Source: Bacteroidota bacterium
GTDB taxonomy: Bacteria > Bacteroidota > Bacteroidia > Chitinophagales > Chitinophagaceae
DNA: 64,000 bases
NCBI GenBank assembly: GCA_023423835.1
Contig: JAFAEW010000067.1
Span: 1 to 64,000 of the forward strand
Reading direction: 5' to 3'
A program made the translations under genes and the position numbers. Shown in pieces: positions 1 to 9,150 of the stretch (positions are counted from its first letter, which is position 1; every line of letters begins with the position of its first letter). The notes under the pieces are model-generated. The model did no database searches. It saw only the letters and a program-made list of their open reading frames with translations, and was not told the DNA's origin.

Positions 1-1
1 T

Positions 2-202
2 GCTGCCATCCTGGAAAAAGAAAATGCAGTGGAATCTTTCCGCAAGCTGATCGGGGCCACTGATCCTGCCAAGGCAGATGAAGGCACCATCCGGAAAAAT
101 TTTGCCTCATCCATAGGAGAAAATGCGGTTCATGGCAGCGATAGCAATGAGAATGCTGCAATAGAGTGCGACTTCTTCTTTTCGAAGCTCGAAAGGTTTT
201 AG
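2..202 (+). CDS. ndk: Nucleoside diphosphate kinase, C-terminal part (cut by window start)
   Basis: Reading frame 2 is open from the window edge to the TAG at 200-202 and encodes the last 66 residues of a nucleoside diphosphate kinase, the enzyme that moves the gamma phosphate from ATP onto other NDPs to balance (d)NTP pools. The hallmark NAVHGSDS segment is present; its histidine is the phosphorylated catalytic residue of the family. Just before it come the family-typical GATDPAKA and TIRKNFA stretches. The protein ends ...[10 protein letters not shown] terminator follows directly, so this is the last gene of its transcript. The start lies outside the window. Confidence 0.95.
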   Translation, partial: AAILEKENAVESFRKLIGATDPAKADEGTIRKNFASSIGENAVHGSDSNENAAIECDFFFSKLERF

Positions 203-222
203 TGTAAAAAATAGTTAGTCTG

Positions 223-254
223 AAAAAACTGTCTCTGATGGAGCAGTTTTTTTT
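223..254 (+). terminator. Rho-independent terminator after ndk
   Basis: AAAAAACTG (223-231) pairs with CAGTTTTTT (244-252) around a short loop and ends in a T run. It lies about 20 bp after the ndk stop and faces the convergent TraB/GumN gene. The A-rich 5' arm means it may work in both directions. Confidence 0.8.
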
Positions 255-319
255 GTGCGCAATCCAATCGTTCCCGTCTATTTTGAAAGACAGGAGGAAG
301 GAAATGTGCAACAACTTGC

Positions 320-1237
320 TTAAATGACGCGGATGCGGTTGTTTTCAATCGGTCGCACTGTGAAACCACGGTCTTTCAGCAGTTGCAGCATTCCGTTTTT
401 TCCACCGAGATGTCCCGCACCGATGGCAAACAGGACCGTCTTCATCCCCTCTGAATCAGCAATTTTATTTACCCAGGCTAAATTTCGCTCTGTAATGATG
501 GCCGCCTGCACTTCTTCGCTCATACCTGCTTCAAGTTTTAAGCTTTGTTCGAGCAGCCGGTCAACATCTTGCTGCCAGTACAACTCCTGAAGAATATCAG
601 CTTCGTTTTTGGCTTCGGCAATGTTATCGATTGTAAACAGGAGATCTTTTGCCTGTTTACTGTAGGGAATTTTATCTAAAAGAGAAGCCTGGTATTCGGC
701 TGTTTCGAGACCTTTAATAGATTTGCGTAAGCTGTGTGCTTTTTGCATGATCGCCATTTCCACTCCTTCCACTCCCTGACAATTTAAGAAGGTTTGATAT
801 ACTAGCGAAGAGATCATCATCGGTTGCATGCGTCTTACCGACATAAATTCTGCTTCCAATCCGTTTTCCACAAAAAAGCTTTCAACCCGCTGATATTCTT
901 CTTCATTAAGCAGATCTTCGAGCGTAGTATCATCCCTCATTAAACTCAATTGGCTGCCGAGTATAATCTGCGCCGGGTCATCGAGATCCATCTCAAAATA
1001 AATTTCTGATGATTGCTTTATAACTTCATTCAATTCGTTACTTAAGACTGCATCTTCACTGCAAATAAGGTGCATGGTGCCATAGAGATATATAGGCGAT
1101 CTTAATCCGTTACCGGTAACTTCCCAAAGCAGACTGTTGCTGCCGGCGGCAGTTTTCAGTTGTGCATTTGATTCGAGAGAGATGAGGCCCGTTATTGCGA
1201 GTAATAAGGAGGTATATTTATAAAACTGCTTATTCAT
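320..1237 (-). CDS. TraB/GumN family exported protein
   Basis: The 305-residue protein has a signal peptide (about residues 1-25, cut near SNA-Q) and then a TraB/GumN (YbaP-like) domain. The two motifs that define the family are visible: GTMH at 53-56 near the N-terminus and GAGH at 273-276, followed by GMLQLLKDRGFTVRPI. In this family the paired Gx2H motifs are proposed metal-binding or catalytic residues of a metallohydrolase, but the substrate in bacteria is not settled. Length fits the family (about 290-310). It is transcribed alone, convergent to ndk. A TATCTTTA box, a near match to the -7 consensus, lies just upstream of the ATG on the minus strand. Confidence 0.9.
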   Translation of the reverse strand: MNKQFYKYTSLLLAITGLISLESNAQLKTAAGSNSLLWEVTGNGLRSPIYLYGTMHLICSEDAVLSNELNEVIKQSSEIYFEMDLDDPAQIILGSQLSLMRDDTTLEDLLNEEEYQRVESFFVENGLEAEFMSVRRMQPMMISSLVYQTFLNCQGVEGVEMAIMQKAHSLRKSIKGLETAEYQASLLDKIPYSKQAKDLLFTIDNIAEAKNEADILQELYWQQDVDRLLEQSLKLEAGMSEEVQAAIITERNLAWVNKIADSEGMKTVLFAIGAGHLGGKNGMLQLLKDRGFTVRPIENNRIRVI

Positions 1238-1282
1238 TTGCGTAAAGATAAGCGCAATGGCAAGATGAGCAGCAGTTACTGT

Positions 1283-1912
1283 TTAAGGTAATGATAAAAT
1301 TTCTTCCGGCAGTTCATCGGCGTTCAACGCATCTAAAACAATTTCAAGGTGACGGTCATTGCTTAAAAAATCCGCCTTTGAGGCATCGATTTTTATCATT
1401 TTTATAGCATGCTGTTTGAAATAGCTGTTATAGGTCTGTTGAATCGTGAGGAGATAATCCGGGGAAATATTCTGTTCAAAACTTCTTCCCCTTTTTTGAA
1501 TGTTTTCCTGTAGTTTTTCAAGCGGACAATGCAAAAAAATGATCACATCCGGTTTTACCAGTTGCGGAGCCATTACATCAAACAGTTTTTGATACAGCAG
1601 AAATTCATCATCCTGTAGATTTGCTTTTGCAAACAGCAGACACTTTGTGAAAAAGTAATCCGACACGGTTACCTGGTGAAAAAGATCTTGTGCCTGCAAA
1701 ATGTTTTCAAGCTGCTTAAATCTTTCGGCCATAAAAAACAATTCTACCGGAAAGGCGTATTGGTCGGGGTTTTGATAGAATTTAGACAGGAAAGGATTGT
1801 CGGCAAATTCTTCCAGAACCAATCTGCCATTGAGCTGTTGCGATAAACGTTTCGCAAGTGTAGTTTTTCCTGAACCGATATTTCCTTCAACCGCTATGAA
1901 ATTATATTGCAT
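1283..1912 (-). CDS. Deoxynucleoside kinase (dGK/dAK type)
   Basis: This 209-residue enzyme phosphorylates deoxyribonucleosides for dNTP salvage. It begins MQYNFIAVEGNIGSGKTT, with the P-loop at residues 10-17 right after the first beta strand, as in the dNK family. The ERFKQLENI segment and a lid region rich in Arg (QKRGRSFEQ) are also present. The frame stays open upstream to 2023, but that would add 37 residues with no family similarity that overlap the end of folK, so the ATG at 1912 is preferred. It follows folK by 71 bp on the same strand and is probably co-transcribed. Which deoxynucleoside is preferred cannot be read from sequence. Confidence 0.88.
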   Translation of the reverse strand: MQYNFIAVEGNIGSGKTTLAKRLSQQLNGRLVLEEFADNPFLSKFYQNPDQYAFPVELFFMAERFKQLENILQAQDLFHQVTVSDYFFTKCLLFAKANLQDDEFLLYQKLFDVMAPQLVKPDVIIFLHCPLEKLQENIQKRGRSFEQNISPDYLLTIQQTYNSYFKQHAIKMIKIDASKADFLSNDRHLEIVLDALNADELPEEILSLP

Positions 1913-1983
1913 CCGCCCGATCGTAGTTTTTAGATTTCTGATTTGCAAAAATAAATTTAAAGCCGGTAGGAAGCTGACGATTT

Positions 1984-2469
1984 TTACACATCCATTTTTT
2001 TTACCTCGAGTTGGTCTGCACATGCCTCAAGAAGATCCTCCACCGTTTGTTGTAATACGGGATGAAAGTAGTTCGGAGCAAGCTCGGTAAGTGGAATAAG
2101 CGCGAATTTCCTTTCCTGCAAGTGGGGATGCGGAACGCTGAGCAATCGGGTTTTAAGGACATCGTGATTAAAAAACAAGATATCGATGTCAATGATCCGC
2201 GGTCCGAATTTTTGAATCCGTACCCTTCCCATATCTTGTTCGACCTGTAATAACGACTGCATCAGCTGTTCTGCTGATAAAGGGGTTTCAAGTTCGAGTG
2301 CCTGATTTAAAAATGAAGGCTGGTCCTCAAATCCCCAGGCTGCGGTTTCGTATATTGATGAAGACGCAATTATGTGCCCGCAACAGGATTCAATTCTTTT
2401 TTTTGCTTCCGATAGTTGTGAGAGGGGATTTTCCTGGTTGCTTCCGGTGAGAAGGTATGCTATATTCAT
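1984..2469 (-). CDS. folK: 2-amino-4-hydroxy-6-hydroxymethyldihydropteridine pyrophosphokinase
   Basis: HPPK transfers pyrophosphate from ATP to 6-hydroxymethyl-dihydropterin in folate synthesis. The 161-residue protein shows the family order: LLTGSNQENP at the N-terminus, SSIYETAAWGFEDQPSFLNQ, and GPRIIDIDILFF at 89-100, whose Asp94 and Asp96 bind the two catalytic magnesium ions. The length is normal. It is divergent from sppA, sharing a 48-bp intergenic region, and is followed on the same strand by the deoxynucleoside kinase. The pair is therefore a small nucleotide/cofactor operon. Confidence 0.95.
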   Translation of the reverse strand: MNIAYLLTGSNQENPLSQLSEAKKRIESCCGHIIASSSIYETAAWGFEDQPSFLNQALELETPLSAEQLMQSLLQVEQDMGRVRIQKFGPRIIDIDILFFNHDVLKTRLLSVPHPHLQERKFALIPLTELAPNYFHPVLQQTVEDLLEACADQLEVKKMDV

Positions 2470-2492
2470 TATGCTAAGTAAGAGTATTCAAA

Positions 2493-2500
2493 TATCTTTG
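2493..2500 (+). promoter_or_regulatory. Putative -7 box for sppA
   Basis: TATCTTTG matches the Bacteroidota -7 consensus TAnnTTTG and lies 17 bp before the sppA ATG. The 5' leader would be short (about 10 nt). No convincing -33 TTTG is seen at the right distance. Confidence 0.5.
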
Positions 2501-2517
2501 TTTTAGAATACAACTCT

Positions 2518-4278
2518 ATGAAAAGTTTTTTTAAAATATTTTTTGCCTCATTCGTTGCACTCATTGTTTTCTCCGTTTTGGCGATCATCATTTTTTCGCT
2601 GATACTTGGCGCCGCGTTGCGTCCGGAAAAAACAGAAATCGGAGGCCGCGCAGTATTGGTGCTTGATCTGAGCAAGCAATATTATGAACAAACGAAGCAG
2701 GATCCGCTTTCATTTATCAATGATAAAACAACGGGTACTGTTCCCGGGCTATTCGATGTTGTAAGAATGCTGCACTATGCAAAGTCTGATACCGCCATCA
2801 AAGGTTTGTACATAAAGGCAGATGCAAATGCTAATGGATTCGGCACTTCAGAAGAATTGAGAGCTGCGGTGCTCGACTTCAAGCACAGCGGAAAGTTTGT
2901 GCTGGCCTATGGTGAAACAATTGATCAGAGAAGTTATTATGTTGCTTCGGCGGCTCAGAAAGTATTTTGCCATCCCAACGGAGGCCTCGAATGGACTGGT
3001 TTTTCCATTAACTATATTTTCTTTAAAGGATTGCTCGATAAACTGGAAATTGAACCGCAGATCTTTTATGCGGGAAAGTATAAAAGTGCCACCGAACCCT
3101 TCAGAGTAAAGGAGATGACCGATCCAAACAGGGTGCAAACCACCCAATTGCTTAATGACATCTATGGCAACTTTCTGGCTACTACGGCAAGGGCCCGGCA
3201 CCTCGATTCTACTGACCTGCATGCGCTCGCCCTCGAAGGGAAAATTCAAACCGCAATGGATGCCTACCGTGCGCATCTGATTGACGGTTTGATGTATGAC
3301 GATGAAATAAAAAATGAGCTTCAGAAAAGACTTTATCTGAAGAAGTCGGATAAGATCAATTTTGTTTCGCTCGCAGACTATGCCGATGCAAGAAATTACA
3401 AATCAACCGCTGGCGACAGAATTGCGGTGATTTATGCCGAAGGCGATATCATCGACGGAAAGTCTGAATCGGAAAGGGTGGTGGCCAGCGAAAACTTCGT
3501 TGCCATGATCAGAAAAGTGCGGATGGATGACGATGTGAAAGCCCTGGTATTCAGGGTAAACTCTCCCGGTGGAAGTGCATTGGCAAGCGATGCCATCTGG
3601 CGGGAGATTGTGCTTACCAAAAAAGTGAAGCCGGTGGTAGTGAGTATGGGCGATTATGCCGCTTCCGGTGGATATTATATCTCCTGCGCAGCTGATTCAA
3701 TTTTTGCCGAACCGGGAACGCTCACGGGTTCCATCGGCGTATTTGGTATTCTCCCCAATTTCAAATCATTCTTTAATGATAAACTCGGAATTACTTTCGA
3801 TGGCGTGAAGACCGCGCCTTACGCCGATATGGGAAATGTGACCAGGCCACTCTCCGAAACGGAAAGAAGATTTGTGCAGGCCTCGATCGATACCACTTAT
3901 GAAGTTTTTAAAACCAGGGTGGCAGAGGGCAGAAAACTGAATAAAGTTTTTGTTGACAGCATTGCACAGGGGCATGTTTACACGGGAACAAGAGCAGTGG
4001 AACTCCGCCTGGCCGACAAGATCGGAAGCCTGCAGGATGCAATTAACAGCGCTGCAAGACTTGCCAAACTGAAATCTTACCGGCTGAGAGAATATCCTGA
4101 ACAAAAATCGATCATTGAGCAACTTATGAGCGGCTCCTTACAGCTTTCACTGAAACAGGAACAGTTGAAGAATGCATTGGGAACTGCGCAGTTCAAATAT
4201 TATGAACAGATTAAAAATCTGGATGAAATGAGCGGCTCGAAGCAGGCAAAACTTATAGCGATTCCCGAAATAAACTGA
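2518..4278 (+). CDS. sppA: Signal peptide peptidase SppA, 67 kDa type
   Basis: The 586-residue inner-membrane serine protease degrades leftover signal peptides. One N-terminal transmembrane segment (about residues 4-31) is followed by two tandem S49 domains, as in the E. coli long form. The catalytic dyad is split between the domains: Lys189 in the motif YKSATEPF of the first half and Ser383 in AASGGYY of the second half. The oxyanion region RVNSPGGSALASD (346-358) is intact. Length equals that of the E. coli-type enzyme, not the short archaeal/Bacillus form. It ends 4 bp before the stop of the convergent kup gene. Confidence 0.95.
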   Translation: MKSFFKIFFASFVALIVFSVLAIIIFSLILGAALRPEKTEIGGRAVLVLDLSKQYYEQTKQDPLSFINDKTTGTVPGLFDVVRMLHYAKSDTAIKGLYIKADANANGFGTSEELRAAVLDFKHSGKFVLAYGETIDQRSYYVASAAQKVFCHPNGGLEWTGFSINYIFFKGLLDKLEIEPQIFYAGKYKSATEPFRVKEMTDPNRVQTTQLLNDIYGNFLATTARARHLDSTDLHALALEGKIQTAMDAYRAHLIDGLMYDDEIKNELQKRLYLKKSDKINFVSLADYADARNYKSTAGDRIAVIYAEGDIIDGKSESERVVASENFVAMIRKVRMDDDVKALVFRVNSPGGSALASDAIWREIVLTKKVKPVVVSMGDYAASGGYYISCAADSIFAEPGTLTGSIGVFGILPNFKSFFNDKLGITFDGVKTAPYADMGNVTRPLSETERRFVQASIDTTYEVFKTRVAEGRKLNKVFVDSIAQGHVYTGTRAVELRLADKIGSLQDAINSAARLAKLKSYRLREYPEQKSIIEQLMSGSLQLSLKQEQLKNALGTAQFKYYEQIKNLDEMSGSKQAKLIAIPEIN

Positions 4279-4282
4279 TTGA

Positions 4283-6259
4283 TTATTCCGGATAAATTCT
4301 TTCGAGGCTGATTTGCGGGATCGGAGATACAATCAATGGAAATTTTTCTACTGTCACCGAACTCGGATCGAGGCCGAATCCCCGTTCTTCACTCAAACTG
4401 ATTTCTTTAAGAAAAAAATGGATTTTCATGATGATCTTTTCCACGAAAGGAAGTTCATTATCGTTTGATAAATATTTCTCCATAACAATAAACTGAAAAT
4501 CGCCCACCACATTATTGCGTTCTAGGCTTTCGTACCGGCTCGTAATATTTACCTCATTGTTGTTTACCAGATCTTCCACTACCTTTCTGAACATGAGGTT
4601 GATTTTTTGCTGTACCCTGAATCCTAACCTGAATTCAACCCGGATAATGTCATTGGGAATGATATGTGTAACGGAGTATTCGCAGGTGTACGGATCGTCG
4701 AGTGTATCAACGTGTACAAACCAGTAGATGTCCGCCCGTTTAGGTTTTTTATTCAGGATCGAATAGATGATTTTATGCTCGATCTCACTTGGGTTATTCG
4801 CACTCGTCATATACACCAGGTGCGTAGAATATTTGGTGATCGTCTTATCATTACTCAACTCCTGTATCATGGGAATATAATGTTCAAGCCGCACAAATTC
4901 CACATAACGGTTTTTAATCCTTCTGCTCCGGTACCATACAAACATTACGGTAAACATAATGGCGGCAAGACAAATGGTGAGATAACCGCCTTCTGTAAAT
5001 TTGTGCGATAATGCTACCAGAAACGACAGTTCAATCGTGAGGTAAACGATTAGAAACAGATAAATAAATCGCTTTTTCATTCGTTGCACCACCATATAAT
5101 TGGCGAAGAGTACGGTCGTGGCCAGCATTGTTATGATAATCGCCAAACCGTAAGCCGCTTCCATTTTTGATGATTCCTTGAAGATCAGCACTACGGCTGC
5201 ACATCCGCAAAACATCAGGAGGTTCATACCCGGGATAAACAATTGTCCTTTTTCTTCCGACGGATAATTGATCTTCATTTTCGGCCAGAGGTTAAGACGT
5301 AATGCCTCACCGATCAGCGTAAAAGAACCTGCAATCATCGCCTGGCTGGCAATGATGGCGGCCGCCGTTGCGATGATTACCCCAATAATGGTAAACCATT
5401 CCGGCATCAGATCGAAGAATGTATTGAGGTGTAACTGTGCTTTAACTTCCGGTGTTACGGTAATGCCCTGCCGGTGTGCAAGTAAATAAGCACCCTGTCC
5501 GAAATAATTTAAAAGCAGGCAGCTTTTCACAAACACCCAGGAAACGCGGATGTTACTTCGTCCACAATGTCCAAGATCAGAATAAAGGGCCTCCGCCCCG
5601 GTAATACAGAGGAAAACCGCGCCCAATAAAATGAAGGCGCCGGGATAATTCAGCAGAAAATTAATGGCAAAAAACGGATTTAATGCCTTAAAGATCGTCA
5701 TGTCGTCAGCTACATGCAACAGGCCGAAAACGGCAATCATCGAAAACCAGATAAACATCACCGGTCCGAAAACCCGGCCGATGTTACCGGTTCCAAACTG
5801 CTGCGTAAAGAAGAAAGCGACAATAATAGCCAAAACGATATACATGATCGTATTGACAGAGATATCATTGAAAGCGTCAATATTTTTCAAACCTTCGATA
5901 GCCGACGTGATTGTGATGGGTGGTGTAATGATACCATCGGCAAGCAGCGAAGCACCGCCGATCATAGCCGGAATGACCAGCCATTTTTTTCGTCGTCGTA
6001 CCAGCGCATAAAGAGCAAATATGCCGCCCTCACCACGGTTATCGGCCCGAAGGATCAATACCACATATTTTATCGTTACCTGTAAAGTGATCGTCCAAAA
6101 AATGGCAGAAACACTTCCGATAACGAGGGCTTCATCGATCAACCTTCCGTTTACGATGGAATTGAAAACATACAATGGGGAGGTGCCAAGATCACCGTAG
6201 ATTATTCCCAGAGCAATTAGTAATCCCGCTGTTGAAACCCTGTTAATTTGTTTGCTCAC
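4283..6259 (-). CDS. kup: KUP/HAK/KT family potassium uptake protein
   Basis: This is a 658-residue potassium:proton symporter of the inner membrane. The N-terminal signature GIIYGDLGTSPLYVFN is followed by about 12 hydrophobic segments up to about residue 440. A long cytoplasmic C-terminal domain (about 450-658) then carries the HLVYMTSANNPSEIEHKIIYSI and FGLDPSSVTVEKFPL segments common to the family. Length is normal (E. coli 622, Bacteroidota about 650). It is a single-gene unit, convergent with sppA and divergent from the exported protein at 6557. Confidence 0.95.
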   Translation of the reverse strand: MSKQINRVSTAGLLIALGIIYGDLGTSPLYVFNSIVNGRLIDEALVIGSVSAIFWTITLQVTIKYVVLILRADNRGEGGIFALYALVRRRKKWLVIPAMIGGASLLADGIITPPITITSAIEGLKNIDAFNDISVNTIMYIVLAIIVAFFFTQQFGTGNIGRVFGPVMFIWFSMIAVFGLLHVADDMTIFKALNPFFAINFLLNYPGAFILLGAVFLCITGAEALYSDLGHCGRSNIRVSWVFVKSCLLLNYFGQGAYLLAHRQGITVTPEVKAQLHLNTFFDLMPEWFTIIGVIIATAAAIIASQAMIAGSFTLIGEALRLNLWPKMKINYPSEEKGQLFIPGMNLLMFCGCAAVVLIFKESSKMEAAYGLAIIITMLATTVLFANYMVVQRMKKRFIYLFLIVYLTIELSFLVALSHKFTEGGYLTICLAAIMFTVMFVWYRSRRIKNRYVEFVRLEHYIPMIQELSNDKTITKYSTHLVYMTSANNPSEIEHKIIYSILNKKPKRADIYWFVHVDTLDDPYTCEYSVTHIIPNDIIRVEFRLGFRVQQKINLMFRKVVEDLVNNNEVNITSRYESLERNNVVGDFQFIVMEKYLSNDNELPFVEKIIMKIHFFLKEISLSEERGFGLDPSSVTVEKFPLIVSPIPQISLERIYPE

Positions 6260-6509
6260 ATTTCAATTTTAAATATTAGAACCCGCAAATGTATAGTGAT
6301 TTTTTCTTCTGAATATTCCTCCAGATCCTCAGATCGGGCATTTTTCCTTACTTTATTACGAATTGAATGCCAGCGGCAAAACAATTGCATCTTTGAGCTG
6401 TATGAAATATTTGCCATTAGAATAATATATCATATTTTGTTCCGTTTTTGAAAGACCTCCCGTCCGAAGGCGGGGCTGTAAAAAATTCTTATATTTATAG
6501 CCTACCTGT

Positions 6510-6537
6510 TTTGATGAAGGCATAAAGTTTAAATTTG
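6510..6537 (+). promoter_or_regulatory. Putative promoter (TTTG, 16 bp, TAAATTTG)
   Basis: TTTG at 6510-6513 and TAAATTTG at 6530-6537 are separated by 16 bp and fit the Bacteroidota -33/-7 pattern. The ATG of the next gene is 19 bp downstream. The same 16-bp spacing occurs before yidC. Confidence 0.5.
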
Positions 6538-6556
6538 GATAATTAATCATCTTATC

Positions 6557-8077
6557 ATGTTGAACAAACGAAAGTTTTTGTTGTGCGGACTGTTTTTGCT
6601 TCCATTTTTGGGTATCGGACAAAAGATTACCTATTCTGAAGTGGACAGAAGCGATCTGAAGGCCCTTAATTTTGATATCATTGGGAAGGTGAGTGAAAAT
6701 CTTCTTATCTATAAAAATGTCAGAGATAATAACCGCATCAGTATTTATGATGTCTCGATGAAAATTACTTCGGATGTGCCGATGGATTTTCTTCCCAACA
6801 AGATATTAGGGATTGATTTTTTGAATTACCGCAATTTTGTTTACGTCCTATACCAGTACCAGCGAAGAAATGTGGTCTATTTCATGGTAGGCAAAATGGG
6901 TTCAGATGGAAAACTCATGGAAGAGCCGCTAACCCTTGATACTACCGTCATCAATTACAATTCAAAAAGCAATCTCTACACAGTTCTCAGTAGTGAAAAC
7001 AAGGAAAAACTGATGATCTTTAAGATCAACAGCAAAAACCCGAAAAATTTTGTGGTTACAACCCTTCTATTCAACAAGGAACTGCAGCTTCAGAACTACA
7101 GTCAGGTTGACGTTCCGATGTTGCCGGGCGAATTTCTGTCTGAATTTAACCTTGACAACAACGGAAAACTCGTATTTGCCAGGGCATGGAGAAATAATCC
7201 GAATTCAACCATCAATGAGCTTACGGTTTTCACTAAAAATGCATTATCCGATACGCTTTCATCGCACATGCTCGGGTTGAATGAATATTTCCTTGATAAT
7301 GTGAAGATCAAGGTTGACAACGTCAATAACCGGTTTCTACTGGCTTCCTTCTATGCCAAGTCGAAAAGGGGAAATATCGAAGGAATGTATTGCCTGCTGT
7401 TTGATAATGCCGCTGACAGCACCCACCGGTTAACCGTTACGCCTTTTAGTGATGAAATCAGAAATGAAGCAAAGACAGAAGGCAATTTGCGCTCGGTTTT
7501 TAATGATTTCTTTCTTGAAAATATTTTGTTTAAGAAAGATGGCGGTTTCGCCCTGGTTTCGGAGGCGCTTTACACTTCTACCCGCGGAATCTACAACAAC
7601 CGCTGGGATTACTTCAACTACCCGTTTTCCAGCTACTCTGACTATTACTTTTTCAATTCTCCGTTGTATAACAGCTATTATTATCCCTGGGGAAGATGGG
7701 GCGGATACAATTCTGCCAGCCGGTATTTCGCCGATAACATCGCCATCATGACCTTTGATTCTTCCGCAAATATGGAATGGGTTTCGGTGATCCATAAGTC
7801 GCAATACGATGATTATACCGATAATTTCATTGGCTATGGTACTTTCAACGGCGGTGGCGTAATCCATTTTCTGTACAATCAGATGGTAAAAAGAACTTCT
7901 ATTTTAACCGATCAGACGCTCTCGCCGGAGGGACAGATAAAGCAAACGCCAACCCTGCACAATCTGAATAAGGATTATCAGTTTATGGCGCGTTATGCAA
8001 AGCAGGTGAGTAACAGCGAATTAATTATTCCTTGTCAATACAGAAATTTCATTTGCTTTGCAAAAATTGAATTTTAA
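6557..8077 (+). CDS. Exported protein of unknown function with aromatic-rich segment
   Basis: The 506-residue protein begins with a clear signal peptide (MLNKRKFLLCGLFLLPFLGIGQ, cut near residue 21). I recognise no family. Alternating beta-strand-like blocks suggest a propeller or barrel-like all-beta fold. Residues about 345-395 are extraordinarily rich in Tyr, Phe, Trp, Asn and Ser. No lipobox and no T9SS C-terminal domain is seen, so it is probably periplasmic or surface-attached by another route. It is followed 11 bp later by the DUF6427 gene and likely shares its transcript. A promoter-like TTTG/TAAATTTG pair lies just upstream. Confidence 0.75.
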   Translation: MLNKRKFLLCGLFLLPFLGIGQKITYSEVDRSDLKALNFDIIGKVSENLLIYKNVRDNNRISIYDVSMKITSDVPMDFLPNKILGIDFLNYRNFVYVLYQYQRRNVVYFMVGKMGSDGKLMEEPLTLDTTVINYNSKSNLYTVLSSENKEKLMIFKINSKNPKNFVVTTLLFNKELQLQNYSQVDVPMLPGEFLSEFNLDNNGKLVFARAWRNNPNSTINELTVFTKNALSDTLSSHMLGLNEYFLDNVKIKVDNVNNRFLLASFYAKSKRGNIEGMYCLLFDNAADSTHRLTVTPFSDEIRNEAKTEGNLRSVFNDFFLENILFKKDGGFALVSEALYTSTRGIYNNRWDYFNYPFSSYSDYYFFNSPLYNSYYYPWGRWGGYNSASRYFADNIAIMTFDSSANMEWVSVIHKSQYDDYTDNFIGYGTFNGGGVIHFLYNQMVKRTSILTDQTLSPEGQIKQTPTLHNLNKDYQFMARYAKQVSNSELIIPCQYRNFICFAKIEF

Positions 8078-8088
8078 CTGCAAATCAG

Positions 8089-9069
8089 GTGGTATCATTT
8101 TTTAAAGACAAGTCAACCGCATCGGTATTCGGAATCGTATTTTTCAGTATTGTTACCCGTTCTTCATTTCTGACGGACAAACCGGCTGTCTATTCCAATC
8201 CTAAGGAAGGAGCGATTCAATATCTGCTCACTCCACTGCAGAATACGGGCAGTATTTTGCTGATCATTTTATTTCATTCGCTTGTGGTGGTGCAGGCACT
8301 TCGGTTAAATTATGCGTTGAATGACAGCAGGATGATGCCCCGGCCTACCTTTACTACGGCGCTTGCGTATGTTTTGCTTACCGCCCTCGTGCCGCAGTGG
8401 AATTCGATCAATGGCGCGCTGATTGTCAACAGTTTTCTCATTGCGATATTGTTTCTCGTTATAAAACTTTCCGCTTCGCATCATCCCTTACGTCTGATCT
8501 ATAATATCGGATTTCTTTGCGGATTGTCGGGCATTTTGTATTTCCCTTCAATTCCCATCGTTATAGCCATCTATTTTGCACTCGCCTTCGTGCGTCCTTT
8601 TCATTTCAATGAGTGGATCATCATGCTTAGCGGATTACTCACACCGCTCTACCTGTTGGCAGGTTCGCTTTACCTGGCGGGAAATTTAAATCTGCTGACA
8701 GAAAGCATTCCAGAGATTATTCCGCACCTGATTCAGCCCAACGAGATTTTAATGACGGTCATTACTTTTTCATTTGCCGCACTCCCGGTCTTACTGGGAA
8801 TTGTCTACTGGCAACAAAACAGCGCAAAAATGGTTATTCAGGTGAGAAGCGAATGGAAATTTGTCTTCAGCCTGTTGGTCGTTCTGATACCGGTGGTATT
8901 TATCCTTCCCGGCCTATGGCCGATAGCGTTATTATTGGCGATCGTGCCTGCATCGGCCTTTGTTTCAAATGCATTTTACTATCCCAGAAGCTCGGTTTTG
9001 CCGGCCATTATTTTTTGGGGATTGATGGCGTTGATCATTTACAACAACTGGGTTATAGCTAAACTTTAA
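8089..9069 (+). CDS. DUF6427-like multi-pass membrane protein
   Basis: The 326-residue protein starts with GTG and follows the exported protein by 11 bp. About ten hydrophobic segments are visible. The motif VRPFHFNEWIIMLSGLLTPLYLL resembles the conserved RPF-x(2)-xEW...GLLTP region of DUF6427 proteins, a Bacteroidota family of unknown role often found near purine or cell-division genes. The early segment TRSSFLTDKP, which sits where the first extracytoplasmic loop would be, also fits that family. The family assignment is from memory of the motif and not a search. Function is unknown. Confidence 0.7.
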   Translation: MVSFFKDKSTASVFGIVFFSIVTRSSFLTDKPAVYSNPKEGAIQYLLTPLQNTGSILLIILFHSLVVVQALRLNYALNDSRMMPRPTFTTALAYVLLTALVPQWNSINGALIVNSFLIAILFLVIKLSASHHPLRLIYNIGFLCGLSGILYFPSIPIVIAIYFALAFVRPFHFNEWIIMLSGLLTPLYLLAGSLYLAGNLNLLTESIPEIIPHLIQPNEILMTVITFSFAALPVLLGIVYWQQNSAKMVIQVRSEWKFVFSLLVVLIPVVFILPGLWPIALLLAIVPASAFVSNAFYYPRSSVLPAIIFWGLMALIIYNNWVIAKL

Positions 9070-9091
9070 CGGAAATAAACCTTTCAGAGAT

Positions 9092-9099
9092 TATCTTTG
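9092..9099 (+). promoter_or_regulatory. Putative -7 box for purQ
   Basis: TATCTTTG matches TAnnTTTG and lies 51 bp before the purQ ATG, in the 81-bp gap after the DUF6427 gene. This suggests purQ has its own promoter. No clear -33 element is seen. Confidence 0.4.
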
Positions 9100-9150
9100 T
9101 CAAAGGGTTAATATTGCAAAAGTTATTATACCTTATCGAAAAAAACATTC

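Noticed and set aside
1913..2023. Longer start for the deoxynucleoside kinase
   Set aside because: It would overlap the folK end and add a hydrophobic stretch before the P-loop strand that the family lacks.
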